This document shows positions 37,724 through 48,539 of a stretch of DNA of 64,000 nt, one piece after another. Both the position numbers and the translations under genes were made by a program. Where the stretch lies: assembly GCA_963728785.1 (NCBI GenBank), contig CAVSKV010000002.1:186001-250000 (forward strand), read 5' to 3'. The notes beneath the pieces are model-generated. The model had not been told where the DNA came from. It saw nothing but the letters and a program-made list of their open reading frames with translations, and made no database searches. Source of the stretch: JAGWRI01 sp963728785 (GTDB lineage: Bacteria; Gemmatimonadota; Gemmatimonadetes; Gemmatimonadales; Gemmatimonadaceae). Every line of letters starts with the position of its first letter. The stretch's first letter is position 1.

Positions 37724-38494
37724 ATGGGCCGCGAACGGGCTAGAACTGCCTCGACGATCGGGGGCTCTTTGTGTCTCCCCAAGGCACGCCTGGCGCGCCG
37801 TACCGTGGCGTGTTGCACTCTGGCGTTCGCCGTCGCAACGCCGCGCGCGGCTGCGGCCCAGATCACCGTCGTCCCGTCGAGCGCGAGCTTCTGGGTGGGG
37901 AGCGCGGCCACGATCGCCGCCGGGCTCTTGGTGGACGTTCGGGCGCGGGACATCGCGCAAGCCAACCACACACCGGCCCTCGACCATCTGGCCGGCGCGC
38001 TCGACCCGTTCGGACGCGCGGGATACCTCGTGCCGGCGCTCGCCGCCGACTACCTCGTACCACTCGTCGTGCGTCGCCACCGGTGGGCCGACGCCGCGCT
38101 CCGCGTGGGGCTCGGCTACGCCGTGTCCGACGGACTTGAGAGCGTGCTCAAGCCGCTGGTTGGGCGCCATCGGCCGGCGGCCACGGGCGGCGCGCTGCGC
38201 TTCCATCCCCTGTCGTCCACCGACGCCTGGTTCTCCTTCCCGTCGGCTCACACGGTGCACGCGTTTTCGATCGCTGCCGCGGTCTCCGACGAAGCGCGCA
38301 ATCCCTGGGTGGCGGGGGCGAGTTACGGCGTGGCAACGCTCGTGGCTGCGCAGCGGGTGTACCGGCAGGCGCACTGGACCAGCGACGTGGTCGCCAGCGC
38401 GGTGCTGGCCATCGCGACCAGCCGCACCACCGTGCACTGGCTGGCGGCGCACGGATTGGGCCGCGTTCTCCCTCCCCTCGGGCCCGCGCCCTAG
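37724..38494 (+). CDS. PAP2 superfamily phosphatase
   Basis: A 256-residue exported or membrane phosphatase. The three PAP2 motifs are present: KPLVGRHRP (near residue 143), SFPSAHTVHAF (near 172) and RVYRQAHWTSDVVAS (near 210), supplying the Arg/His active-site set. Members dephosphorylate phosphatidate or undecaprenyl pyrophosphate. A signal-like hydrophobic segment (TVACCTLAFAVATPRAAAAQ) follows a long n-region, so the true start could be later than the ATG at 37724. DUF302 follows after 32 bases. Confidence 0.87.
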   Translation: MGRERARTASTIGGSLCLPKARLARRTVACCTLAFAVATPRAAAAQITVVPSSASFWVGSAATIAAGLLVDVRARDIAQANHTPALDHLAGALDPFGRAGYLVPALAADYLVPLVVRRHRWADAALRVGLGYAVSDGLESVLKPLVGRHRPAATGGALRFHPLSSTDAWFSFPSAHTVHAFSIAAAVSDEARNPWVAGASYGVATLVAAQRVYRQAHWTSDVVASAVLAIATSRTTVHWLAAHGLGRVLPPLGPAP

Positions 38495-38526
38495 CACGGC
38501 CCCCTTACCCCCACACTGGAGCAGCG

Positions 38527-38940
38527 ATGGTGCAGCAAACCACGCCCTACGGCATTTCGGTAACCGTGCCGCTCGCGTACGACGCAGCGGTGGAACGCGT
38601 GCGCGCCGAACTCGCCAGGGAAGGATTCGGAGTCCTGACCGAGATCAATGTTGCAAAAACGCTAAAAGAGAAACTCGGCGCCGAGTTCCGCCCCTACCTG
38701 ATCCTCGGCGCCTGCAATCCGCCGCTGGCCTATCAGGCACTCATGGCAGAACTCGACATCGGACTGCTCCTGCCCTGCAACGTCGTGGTGTACGCCACCG
38801 ACGAACCCGGACGGACGGTGGTGGCGGCCATGGACCCGGTGGCCGCGCTGAGCCTGGCGGGCAATCCCGGCGTGGCACCTCTCGCCGCCGAGGTCCGGGC
38901 CCGGCTTGAGCGCATGCTCGACGCCACCGCCAGGTCGTAG
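38527..38940 (+). CDS. DUF302 domain protein
   Basis: A 137-residue cytoplasmic protein of the DUF302 family: the N-terminal YGISVTVPLAYDAAVERVRAEL and the central YLILGACNPPLAYQAL are the family's characteristic segments, with the conserved GACNP Cys. The biochemical role is unknown. It has an ATG start with GGAGCA upstream. It follows PAP2 and ends at a strong hairpin shared with the convergent DUF2892 gene. Confidence 0.88.
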   Translation: MVQQTTPYGISVTVPLAYDAAVERVRAELAREGFGVLTEINVAKTLKEKLGAEFRPYLILGACNPPLAYQALMAELDIGLLLPCNVVVYATDEPGRTVVAAMDPVAALSLAGNPGVAPLAAEVRARLERMLDATARS

Positions 38941-38954
38941 GGGCAGAACGGACT

Positions 38955-38987
38955 ACGGCCGCGCCGCTACGAGCGCGGCGCGGCCGT
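38955..38987. terminator. hairpin between convergent DUF302 and DUF2892 genes
   Basis: Perfect 13-bp inverted repeat (38955-38967 and 38975-38987, arm ACGGCCGCGCCGC) with a 7-base loop. There is no U-run, but its position between two stops supports a transcript-end role in both directions. Confidence 0.65.
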
Positions 38988-39006
38988 GACCTGCGTGCAC
39001 GCTGGT

Positions 39007-39213
39007 TCAGCCATTCGCTTTCGATGAAGGCGTGCCGCTGCTGGACCAGCCAAAGCTGGCATACAGCGGACAAAACGAAACCGCGGCCGTGGCGAGCAGC
39101 AACAGCCCGATCAGCCCCCACATGGACCTGGGGCCAACGAAGAGCAGAGACAGCAGCCCGAGTCCGAGGAGGACTCGCACCCAACGATCCACGGTCCCGA
39201 CGTTACGCAGCAT
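39007..39213 (-). CDS. small membrane protein, DUF2892 (YgaP-like)
   Basis: A 68-residue protein with two hydrophobic helices (VRVLLGLGLLSLLFVG and WGLIGLLLLATAAVSF) and the CPLY motif that ends the DUF2892 fold. The N-terminus MLRNVGTVDRWVRV is typical. Two ATGs lie close together (39219 and 39213); GGAGGG is only one base from the first but seven from the second, so I chose 39213. The role in the membrane is unknown; relatives are fused to rhodanese domains. Confidence 0.87.
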   Translation of the reverse strand: MLRNVGTVDRWVRVLLGLGLLSLLFVGPRSMWGLIGLLLLATAAVSFCPLYASFGWSSSGTPSSKANG

Positions 39214-39343
39214 GTGCATCCCTCCGTCATAGAAACCAACTTCGCTGCCCGCACGATACGCCGGCGCCGTCCCGATCGCCGTCGGGAAGGTCCCCCGCCA
39301 TCGTGGGGCGGCGCCCGACAGGGATGTGGGGCGCCCCACAGCT

Positions 39344-40483
39344 TCACACGGCGGCGGCGCTCGCGCCGGACTTCGCACTTCCGGCTCGCGCCCGGAAGCG
39401 AAGTGTTGCCCCGATCCCGTCGCACTCGGCTTCGAGCCGCGCCGCGCCCTCGCCCTCCACCACGATCACGTGAGCGCCATTGGCGAGCACCGCCAGCATG
39501 AGCGCCTCCGACCGCTCGGGCTCGCGGTCGAAGAAGTCGGCCGTCATCAGCACATCGCGCGCCGCGCCCGTGGCCAGCGCTTCCATCGTGCGGTCATACC
39601 CCAATACTCCCCGATCGCGGGCCGCTGCCCGCTCGACGAGATCGACCACGCGCGCGATATCGCGCGCCGCTTCGAGCTGCGCGCGCCCCTCGACAGCGGC
39701 ACGCGCGATCTCCGAATCCGGAGGGGCGTCCGTGGCGACCCCCGCCACGTACAGCGCGCGCTTCTGCTCGGCCTTCGACAAATGCTTCATCGTGTCGAGC
39801 GCTACCGTTCGATTGCCCACCAGCACGATCCAGCCGGCGGGATGCCCGATCGTGCTGATCTGGGCGGCCACGTCGCGCACCATGCGATCGACGCCGGCCT
39901 CGACGGCCCGCTGAGCGGCGTCGGTGAGCGTCATGCCGCGCGTACCGGTATGGAAGCCTTGGTGCGGGGCGTCGCCCATGTGGCCCGCCCGGCCCACGTG
40001 CGCGTGCGCCTGGATCCGCTCCGCCCGGTGCAGCGTGCCGGCCTCCCAGCGATACAGGTCCGCACTGCGTATGTCCACCAGCGCCACGGTGACAGCGGGA
40101 TCGTCCCGCAGGAGACGCACGTAGGGCGCGGTCGCGATCCCTTTGCGCCACTCCAGCCCGGCCCCGGGCGCCAGGGTGGTGGGGCCCGCGTAAAGCGTGT
40201 CATCCGCGGTCACGAACGCTACCCACCCGGCAAACCCGTCCATGTCGTCGCTCAATTCCTTCGCCTGCGCCTCGAGCCGTTCCGCCGCGCGGTCGAACGC
40301 CGTCCGCTCCGCATGCGGCGCGTCGGCCAGCGACTTGCGCCTGGCCACGACGGCGTTGGCGAGCGTGGGCCGCCATGAACGGCGGGCCACCCCATCCAGT
40401 TCGGTCGCGTCGACGTAGGCGTTGAGCACGAGTGTATCCCGCGCCGCGCGTTCGAGTTCGGCCAGTTGTGCGTAGGTGAGCAT
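39344..40483 (-). CDS. baeRF-type eRF1-like protein
   Basis: A 379-residue soluble protein resembling the bacterial archaeo-eukaryotic release factor (baeRF) families: an N-terminal domain (LVLNAYVDATELDG), a middle RNase H-like domain (VTVALVDIRSADLYRWEAG) and a C-terminal eRF1_3-like domain (EALMLAVLANGAHVIVVEGEGAA). Families of this type are predicted to act on stalled ribosomes, but the biochemistry is unproven. A GTRGM segment sits in the region where family members carry variable loops; there is no GGQ. It is transcribed alone, divergent from the S9 peptidase. Confidence 0.7.
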   Translation of the reverse strand: MLTYAQLAELERAARDTLVLNAYVDATELDGVARRSWRPTLANAVVARRKSLADAPHAERTAFDRAAERLEAQAKELSDDMDGFAGWVAFVTADDTLYAGPTTLAPGAGLEWRKGIATAPYVRLLRDDPAVTVALVDIRSADLYRWEAGTLHRAERIQAHAHVGRAGHMGDAPHQGFHTGTRGMTLTDAAQRAVEAGVDRMVRDVAAQISTIGHPAGWIVLVGNRTVALDTMKHLSKAEQKRALYVAGVATDAPPDSEIARAAVEGRAQLEAARDIARVVDLVERAAARDRGVLGYDRTMEALATGAARDVLMTADFFDREPERSEALMLAVLANGAHVIVVEGEGAARLEAECDGIGATLRFRARAGSAKSGASAAAV

Positions 40484-40685
40484 GCTCCCCTCCCGTGGAT
40501 CAGAACCGGGTCCGCGCCGCGATCGGCGTGGGCCGATGGGCTACAAGTGCAGGGTATCGCCGGCGGCTGGCACAGGCAGTCGGGGTGACGCTCACCCGGG
40601 GTCGGGGAAACCGGCAGCGCCCTCTAGCGGCCGGTCGGCGCAATGCGCAGGATTGGGCGACCGTGCCCTCCCAAGGAGCAACCCC

Positions 40686-42812
40686 ATGCGCATGCCCGCC
40701 GTCCCCTGCTCTCCCCTCCGCGCGTGCGTCGCGCAGACCCGCCGACCGGCCCGCGTCGGCCGTTGGGCGGGACTCGCGTTCGCCGTCATCGTCGCCGTGC
40801 CGGCCCTTCGGGCGCAGCAGACACCGCCCGATCGCATTCAGTTGAACCAGTACCTCGACTGGCAGGACGTGCAATCGCCGCAGGTCTCCCCCGACGGGTC
40901 GCAAATCGTGTACGGACGCCGCCACGTCGACAAGATGAACGACCGCTGGCGCTCGTCGCTTTGGATCATGAATGCCGACGGCACACACGACCGATTCCTT
41001 GCCGATGGGTCCGGCGCCGAGTGGTCGCCCGACGGCACGCGCATCGCCTATGTGGCCGAAAAGGAGCCGGGCAGCGCGCAGATCTTCGTGCGTTGGGTTG
41101 ATCTCGAAGGCCCGGGTTCGCAGATCTCCAACGTCACCGAGTCGCCGTCGAATCTGGCATGGTCGCCGGACGGCAAGACGCTGGCCTTCAATATGAACGT
41201 GGCCGAACGGGCCGATCCGGAATGGCGCATCCCGATGCCAACTCCACCCAAGGGCGCCAAGTGGGTGGAGCCGCCCAAGATCGTCACCCGACTCAACTTC
41301 CGCTCCGACCGCGTGGGCTACACCGACACGTATTACCGCCAGATCTTCGTGATCGCCGCCGACGGAGGCGAGGCGCGGCAACTCACCACTGGTGACTGGA
41401 ACGCGTCGGCGCCGGCGTTCTCCGGCGACGGCCAGTGGGTGGCGTTCTCGTCCCTCCGCGTGCCCGATGCGGAGCACGTCTTCCGGCACTCGGCCATCTA
41501 CGCCGCGAATCTGACATCGGGCGAGGTGCGGCAGCTGACCCACACCTCGGGAACGAGCGGCGGGCCGATCTACTCACCGGATGGCCGCCTGGTAGCGTAC
41601 ACCCACTCCGACTCCGTTGACCACTCGGCGTGGTCGGAAGGCAAAGTCTGGCTGATGAACGCCGACGGCTCGAATCCGCGCAACCTCACGGCGAGCCTCG
41701 ATCGTCCGGTCTCGGGCATTCTCTGGGCGCCGAACGGATCGGGCGTGTACTTCAACGTGCAGAGCGAGGGATCTCAGAATCTGTATTTCGTTTCCATCAC
41801 GGGCCAGGTGCGGCCGGTCACCACGGGCACGCACGTCCTGGCGGTCACCGACATCGCACACAACGGACTCGCCGTGGGTACGCGCACTACACCCACGATG
41901 CCGAACGACGTGGTCACGTTCACGATTCCCGCGTCGGGCACGGCGGCGACGTTTGCGCAGCGCACCAACGTCGATGCATCGATCCTCGCCGGCAAGAAGC
42001 TCGCGTCGACGGAGGAGGTCTGGTACACGTCCAGGGACGGGCTCAGGATTCAAGGCTGGATCGTCAAGCCGGCAGACTTCGACCCGCACCATAAGTATCC
42101 GCTGATCCTGCAGATCCACGGCGGTCCGCAGTCCATGTACAACGTAGCGTTCAACTTCGCGCGGCAGGATCATGCGGCACGCGGCTACGTGGTGCTCTAC
42201 ACGAATCCGCGCGGCAGCACCGGATACGGCGAGAAGTTCACGAACCTCATCGACAATGATTATCCGGATAAGGATTTCGACGACCTGATGGCGGGCGTCG
42301 ACACGGTTGTCGGCCGCGGATACGTGGACACGAACAACCTGTTCGTGTATGGGTGCTCGGGCGGGGGTGTCCTGACCTCGTGGACCGTGGGGCACACCGA
42401 CCGGTTTGCGGCGGCCGTGGTGCAATGCCCGGTGATCGACTGGATCAGCTTCGTGGGCGTGACCGACGGTGCGGGCTGGTACGAGAATTTCGCCAAGCCG
42501 TTCTGGGAGGACCCGAGCGAGCACCTTAAGCGTTCGCCGATCATGTACGTGGGCCACGTCAAGACGCCGACCATGCTCATGACCGGTGTGCTCGACCTGC
42601 GCACGCCGATCCCGCAGACGGAGGAGTTCTACCGCGCGCTGAAGCTGCGCGGCGTGCCAACCGCCATGCTGCGCATGAACAACGAGTACCACGGCACTTC
42701 CAGCACGCCGTCGAACTTCCTGCGCACGCAGCTTTACCTGGAAAACTGGTTCGAGCGCTACGGACACATGGCCAGGTCGCAGGCGGCCAGCGAAACCTCG
42801 CCGCAGCACTGA
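40686..42812 (+). CDS. S9 family prolyl oligopeptidase-like peptidase
   Basis: A 708-residue exported peptidase. A signal (WAGLAFAVIVAVPALRAQ) precedes a beta-propeller with TolB/WD-like blades (SPDGSQIVYGRR, WSPDGKTLAFN, YSPDGRLVAYTH). The C-terminal alpha/beta hydrolase has nucleophile VYGCSGGGVLTSW, Asp in MTGVLDLRTPI and His in NNEYHGTS, the S9 triad; HGGPQSMY is the oxyanion region. It trims short peptides, probably in the periplasm. The start at 40686 follows AAGGAG by seven bases. A hairpin at 42833-42865 follows the gene. Confidence 0.93.
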   Translation: MRMPAVPCSPLRACVAQTRRPARVGRWAGLAFAVIVAVPALRAQQTPPDRIQLNQYLDWQDVQSPQVSPDGSQIVYGRRHVDKMNDRWRSSLWIMNADGTHDRFLADGSGAEWSPDGTRIAYVAEKEPGSAQIFVRWVDLEGPGSQISNVTESPSNLAWSPDGKTLAFNMNVAERADPEWRIPMPTPPKGAKWVEPPKIVTRLNFRSDRVGYTDTYYRQIFVIAADGGEARQLTTGDWNASAPAFSGDGQWVAFSSLRVPDAEHVFRHSAIYAANLTSGEVRQLTHTSGTSGGPIYSPDGRLVAYTHSDSVDHSAWSEGKVWLMNADGSNPRNLTASLDRPVSGILWAPNGSGVYFNVQSEGSQNLYFVSITGQVRPVTTGTHVLAVTDIAHNGLAVGTRTTPTMPNDVVTFTIPASGTAATFAQRTNVDASILAGKKLASTEEVWYTSRDGLRIQGWIVKPADFDPHHKYPLILQIHGGPQSMYNVAFNFARQDHAARGYVVLYTNPRGSTGYGEKFTNLIDNDYPDKDFDDLMAGVDTVVGRGYVDTNNLFVYGCSGGGVLTSWTVGHTDRFAAAVVQCPVIDWISFVGVTDGAGWYENFAKPFWEDPSEHLKRSPIMYVGHVKTPTMLMTGVLDLRTPIPQTEEFYRALKLRGVPTAMLRMNNEYHGTSSTPSNFLRTQLYLENWFERYGHMARSQAASETSPQH

Positions 42813-42832
42813 GCGCCGTTCGGGCCGGTCCA

Positions 42833-42865
42833 GCGCCGCCGCTCCGGGTACTGGGGCGGCGGCGC
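42833..42865 (+). terminator. hairpin after the S9 peptidase
   Basis: Perfect 10-bp stem (arms 42833-42842 and 42856-42865, GCGCCGCCGC) with a 13-base loop, 21 bases past the stop. No U-run follows. The rest of the 243-base gap up to the acetyl-CoA synthetase shows no gene. Confidence 0.55.
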
Positions 42866-43055
42866 GTCGCTTCAAGCAGGCTCCGCTTAGCGCCTGGGCT
42901 GCCCCGCCTTGTGAGGATTCCGCCCACGCGCGATGGCCGCCCGCCCGACAGCCTCGAGCGCTGGCCTCCCGTAGGTTTCTGGTCAGTTCGGGCGCGCAGC
43001 GCGCCCGCAAGCATCCGGCGGGATCGAGGCGGCCTCGAACGAACGGAGCGCAGCC

Positions 43056-44869
<1,814 letters not shown>

Positions 44870-44873
<4 letters not shown>

Positions 44874-45883
44874 ACGCCACGGCCCCAGTGCCTGCAACCG
44901 GCACCATGGCGGCCGGCGACGCCGTGCGCGCCGTGGCGCTCCTGCGTGATATGGTGCGCATCCGGCGCATGGAAGAGCGGTGCGCCGACCTGTACCAGGC
45001 CGAGAAGATCCGCGGCTTCCTGCATCTGTACATCGGCCAGGAAGCGGTGGCGGTTGGCGCCATGCAAGCCCTCGGCCCCGAAGACGCGGTGGTGGCCACG
45101 TACCGCGAGCATGGCCATGCCCTTGTGCGGGGTGTGAGCGCGCGCCGCATCATGGCCGAGATGTTCGGCAAGAGTGCGGGCTGCAGCGGCGGGCGCGGCG
45201 GGTCGATGCACCTGTTCGACGCGGCCACGCGCTTCTATGGCGGCAACGCCATCGTCGGCGGCGGGCTGCCGCTCGCCGTCGGGCTGGCGCTCGCTGACCG
45301 GATGCAGAAACGGGACCGGGTCACCGCCTGCTTCTTCGGCGACGGCGCCGTGGCCGAAGGCGAGTTCCACGAAGCGCTCAACCTGGCCGGGCTCTGGCGC
45401 CTGCCGGTGCTGTTCTGCTGCGAGAACAACCTCTACGCGATGGGCACGGCGCTGGACCGTGCGCAGGCCGAACCCGACCTCGCCCTCAAGGCGGCGAGCT
45501 ACCGCATTCCGGCCTGGACCGTCGACGGCATGGACGTGGACGCGGTGGAGCACGCCGCGCGCACGGCGGCGCAGGCGATACGCGGCGGCGAGGGACCCCA
45601 TCTGCTCGAGTTCCGGACATACCGTTTCCGCGCCCACTCCATGTTCGATCCCGAACTCTATCGGTCGAGGGAGGAGGTCGAGCAATGGAAGGCGCGCGAC
45701 CCCATCGCCACGTTCGAGGCCAGGCTGCGCGAGCGCGGGCTGCTGAATGACGCGCAGATGAACGAGATCGACGAGGCGGTGGCAGCCGAGATCGATGACG
45801 CCGTGGCGTTCGCCGACGAGGCGCCGCTGGAGGACGTCGCCACGCTCACGCGGCACGTGTATAGCGAGGAACCGACACCATGA
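44870..45883 (+). CDS. pdhA: 2-oxoacid dehydrogenase E1 alpha subunit, pyruvate type
   Basis: A 337-residue thiamine-diphosphate subunit. ThDP-binding motif GDGAVAEGEFHEALNLAGLWRLPVLF with the closing CENN, the YREHGHAL motif and the GRGGSMHLFD segment match PDH E1 alpha. The phosphorylation-loop-like YRFRAHSMFDP segment is also conserved. It pairs with E1 beta, whose start overlaps its stop (ATGA). The heterotetramer decarboxylates pyruvate, or a related 2-oxoacid such as acetoin in some relatives, and acetylates the E2 lipoyl group. Confidence 0.92.
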
Positions 45884-46914
45884 CCGCCGTCGCCCCCGAA
45901 CGCGCCGCCATCGATGGCGTGTCCGCACCAGCCGGCACGGTGCGCACGACGTACCGCAACGCGATTCGCGAGGCAATCCGCGCGGCCATGCGCGCCGACG
46001 AGCGGGTGTTCTTGATGGGTGAGGACGTCGGCCGGTACGGTGGCTGCTACGCCGTGAGCCAAGGACTGCTCGCGGAATTCGGACCGGAGCGCATCCGCGA
46101 CACGCCGCTGTCGGAATCGACGTTCGTCGGTGCCGGCATCGGCGCAGCCCTGGGAGGCATGCGGCCGATCGTCGAGATCATGACGGTGAACTTCAGCCTG
46201 CTGGCGCTCGACCAGATCATGAACAGCGCGGCGACGCTCCTGCACATGTCGGGCGGGCAGTTTCACGTGCCGCTCGTGATCCGCATGGCGACCGGGGCCG
46301 GCCGGCAACTTGCCGCGCAGCACTCGCACAGTCTCGAAGGGCTGTACGCGCACATTCCCGGACTCAAGGTGCTGGCACCGGCCACACTTGCCGACGCGCG
46401 CGGCATGCTCCCCGCGGCCCTCGACGACCCCGACCCGGTGGTGATCTTCGAGCACGCGTTGCTCTACAACCTCGACGGAGAGCTGGCGGCCGATGCGGGC
46501 CCGGTGCCGATCGACCGCGCGGCCGTCCGGCGCGCGGGAACCGATGCCACGCTCATCACCTTCGGCGGGATGCTGGGGCGCACGCTCGAAGTGGCCGAGC
46601 AGTTGGCCGCAGCCGGCACGAGCGCGGAAGTGATCGATCTGCGCACGCTCCGGCCCCTGGACATGGACACCGTGGTCACCTCGGTTCGCAAGACGCACCG
46701 CGCCGTGATCGTGGACGAGGAGTGGCGGAGCGGGAGCCTGTCGGCAGAGGTCAGCGCGCGGATCATGGAACAGGCGTTCTTCGAGCTCGATGCCCCGGTG
46801 GGCCGCGTCGGCAGCGCCGAGGTCCCCATGCCCTACGCACGACACATGGAGCAGGCGGCCCTGCCTCAGACACCGCAGATCGTCGCCGCCGTGCGCGCGA
46901 CGCTCGGTGGTTGA
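45880..46914 (+). CDS. pdhB: 2-oxoacid dehydrogenase E1 beta subunit
   Basis: A 344-residue transketolase-like beta subunit. The N-terminal half has FLMGEDVGRYGG and RIRDTPLSESTFVGAGIGAALGG; the C-terminal half has LITFGGMLGRTLEVAE, VIDLRTLRPLDMDTV and the HRAVIVDEEWRSG segment. It completes the E1 tetramer with the upstream alpha subunit. ATG overlaps the alpha stop. The E2 start follows 17 bases after the stop. Confidence 0.93.
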   Translation: MTAVAPERAAIDGVSAPAGTVRTTYRNAIREAIRAAMRADERVFLMGEDVGRYGGCYAVSQGLLAEFGPERIRDTPLSESTFVGAGIGAALGGMRPIVEIMTVNFSLLALDQIMNSAATLLHMSGGQFHVPLVIRMATGAGRQLAAQHSHSLEGLYAHIPGLKVLAPATLADARGMLPAALDDPDPVVIFEHALLYNLDGELAADAGPVPIDRAAVRRAGTDATLITFGGMLGRTLEVAEQLAAAGTSAEVIDLRTLRPLDMDTVVTSVRKTHRAVIVDEEWRSGSLSAEVSARIMEQAFFELDAPVGRVGSAEVPMPYARHMEQAALPQTPQIVAAVRATLGG

Positions 46915-46930
46915 GCGGAGGCGATCGCGC

Positions 46931-48142
46931 ATGCCCCGAGCCGAAGCCGCGTCCGGCGCTGATCGCGCGAACGAGTTCCGTATGCCGTCGCTCGGCGCCG
47001 ACATGGAATTCGGCACGCTCGTGGTCTGGCACATGAAACCGGGCGAGCGCGTCAAGCGCGGCGCCGTCATTGCCGAAGTGGAAACGGATAAGGGCGTGTT
47101 CTCGGTCGAGAGTCCGGTGGATGGCGTCGTGGCCGAACTGACCGTTGCCGAAGGGAGCAAGGTGCCCGTGGGGACGGTCCTCGCCACATTCGGCAAACCA
47201 GCAGCCGCCATGGCGGAGGCTCGCGCGATCCAGCCTACCGCGTCCGCGAGCGTGCCGGCGCCGCCCACGGTCCGGCCTGCCGCGCCCGCGCCCACCCTCA
47301 CGCCGCGGCTTCGTGCCTCGCCGGTCGCCCGCCGGCGCGCCGCCGAACTCGGCGTGGATCTCACAGCACTCTGGCGCGCCGGACCCGACCATGCGATCAC
47401 GCTCGCCGACATCGAGCGGGCGGCCAAGCACGGACCACCCGCCGCGCCAGTCACGAAGTCTGTACCCCCAGACACTACAAAGGCGGCGATGCGCCGCGCC
47501 GTGGCCGCCGCTGTCTCACGCGCCAACCGCGAGATCCCGCACTACTACCTGAGCACCCCGATCAGCCTCCGCCGCGCCCTTGCCTGGTTGCAGGACGAAA
47601 ATGCTGCGCGCCCGGTGGACCAGCGAATACTCCCCGCCGCGATGTTGCTCAAAGCCGTCGCGTCCGGGCTGCACGAGTTCCCGGACCTCAACGGCTTCTG
47701 GATCGATGGCGCTGCGCAGCCGAGCGCGGCCGTCCACCTCGGCGTGGCGATCTCGCTCCGCGGGGGCGGGCTCATCGTGCCGGCCATTCACGACGCCAGC
47801 GACAAGACGCTGCTCGAGTTGATGGACGCTCTGCGCGACGTGGTGCAGCGGGCGCGTGAGGGCGGCCTCCGCGGCTCCGAGATGACCGACGCCACCGTCA
47901 CCGTGACCAACCTCGGCGACGAAGGGGTGGAGTCGGTGTTCGGCGTCATCTACCCCCCGCAGGTCGCGCTCGTCGGGTTCGGGAAGATCTCGGACCGGCC
48001 CTGGGCTGACGCAGGCATGATCGGAGTGCATCCGGTAGTCACGGTGTCGCTCGCTGCCGACCATCGCGCCACCGATGGCCACTACGGGGGCCGGTTCCTC
48101 GCCGCCATCGACCGGCTGTTGCAGGAACCGGAGGCGTTATGA
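46931..48142 (+). CDS. 2-oxoacid dehydrogenase E2 acyltransferase
   Basis: A 403-residue E2. A single lipoyl domain (residues about 15-90) has the lipoyl Lys in EVETDKGVFSVES. A Pro/Ala linker leads to the peripheral-subunit-binding domain (RLRASPVARRRAAELGVDL, about 124-165) and then the catalytic domain (about 180-403) with the active-site DHRATDG near the C-terminus. The domain order fits PDH or acetoin dehydrogenase E2. ATG at 46931 was chosen because the lipoyl domain begins soon after; upstream codons overlap E1 beta. The stop overlaps the ACP start (ATGA). Confidence 0.9.
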   Translation: MPRAEAASGADRANEFRMPSLGADMEFGTLVVWHMKPGERVKRGAVIAEVETDKGVFSVESPVDGVVAELTVAEGSKVPVGTVLATFGKPAAAMAEARAIQPTASASVPAPPTVRPAAPAPTLTPRLRASPVARRRAAELGVDLTALWRAGPDHAITLADIERAAKHGPPAAPVTKSVPPDTTKAAMRRAVAAAVSRANREIPHYYLSTPISLRRALAWLQDENAARPVDQRILPAAMLLKAVASGLHEFPDLNGFWIDGAAQPSAAVHLGVAISLRGGGLIVPAIHDASDKTLLELMDALRDVVQRAREGGLRGSEMTDATVTVTNLGDEGVESVFGVIYPPQVALVGFGKISDRPWADAGMIGVHPVVTVSLAADHRATDGHYGGRFLAAIDRLLQEPEAL

Positions 48143-48408
48143 CCCGCGACCAGATCCGAGCCGCCCTGCTGCATGCGCTGTCGCGGATCGCCCCCGAAAT
48201 GCGGCCCGACGACATCGATCCCGGGGTGAGCCTCCGCGATCAGATTGACATCGATTCGATGGACTTCCTCAATTTCATGATCGCCGTGCGGCGCGACCTC
48301 GGGGTGGACGTGCCGGAAGCCGACTATGGGAAGCTGCGCTCCCTGAACGATCTCGTGGATTACATCGCCTCCAATGTTGGAGCCGGGACGGCGACCGCGC
48401 AGCGCTGA
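48139..48408 (+). CDS. acyl carrier protein
   Basis: An 89-residue acidic four-helix ACP. The phosphopantetheine attachment serine is Ser40 in DIDSMDFLNF, in place of the common DSL. The RPDDIDPGVSLRDQI and PEADYGKLRSLNDLVDYI segments complete the fold. The ATG overlaps the E2 stop by four bases, so the carrier is made together with the dehydrogenase complex; its acyl partner is not evident from sequence. No ketosynthase or acyltransferase of fatty acid synthesis lies near. Confidence 0.88.
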   Translation: MTRDQIRAALLHALSRIAPEMRPDDIDPGVSLRDQIDIDSMDFLNFMIAVRRDLGVDVPEADYGKLRSLNDLVDYIASNVGAGTATAQR

Positions 48409-48539
48409 TCCCGGCGGGCGGCCCGACGCAGGACGCGGTATGGTGCGTGTCGGCCAATGCCTGACGCCACGTACCCGCGCCCCTGATTCCACGAACGGCA
48501 GTGAGCCACCACGTTGCAGATAGCGCACGAGGAGGCGCC

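Noticed and set aside
42870..43055. Possible riboswitch or attenuator before the acetyl-CoA synthetase
   Set aside because: Only a generic GC-rich inverted repeat near 42990; no known riboswitch core seen.
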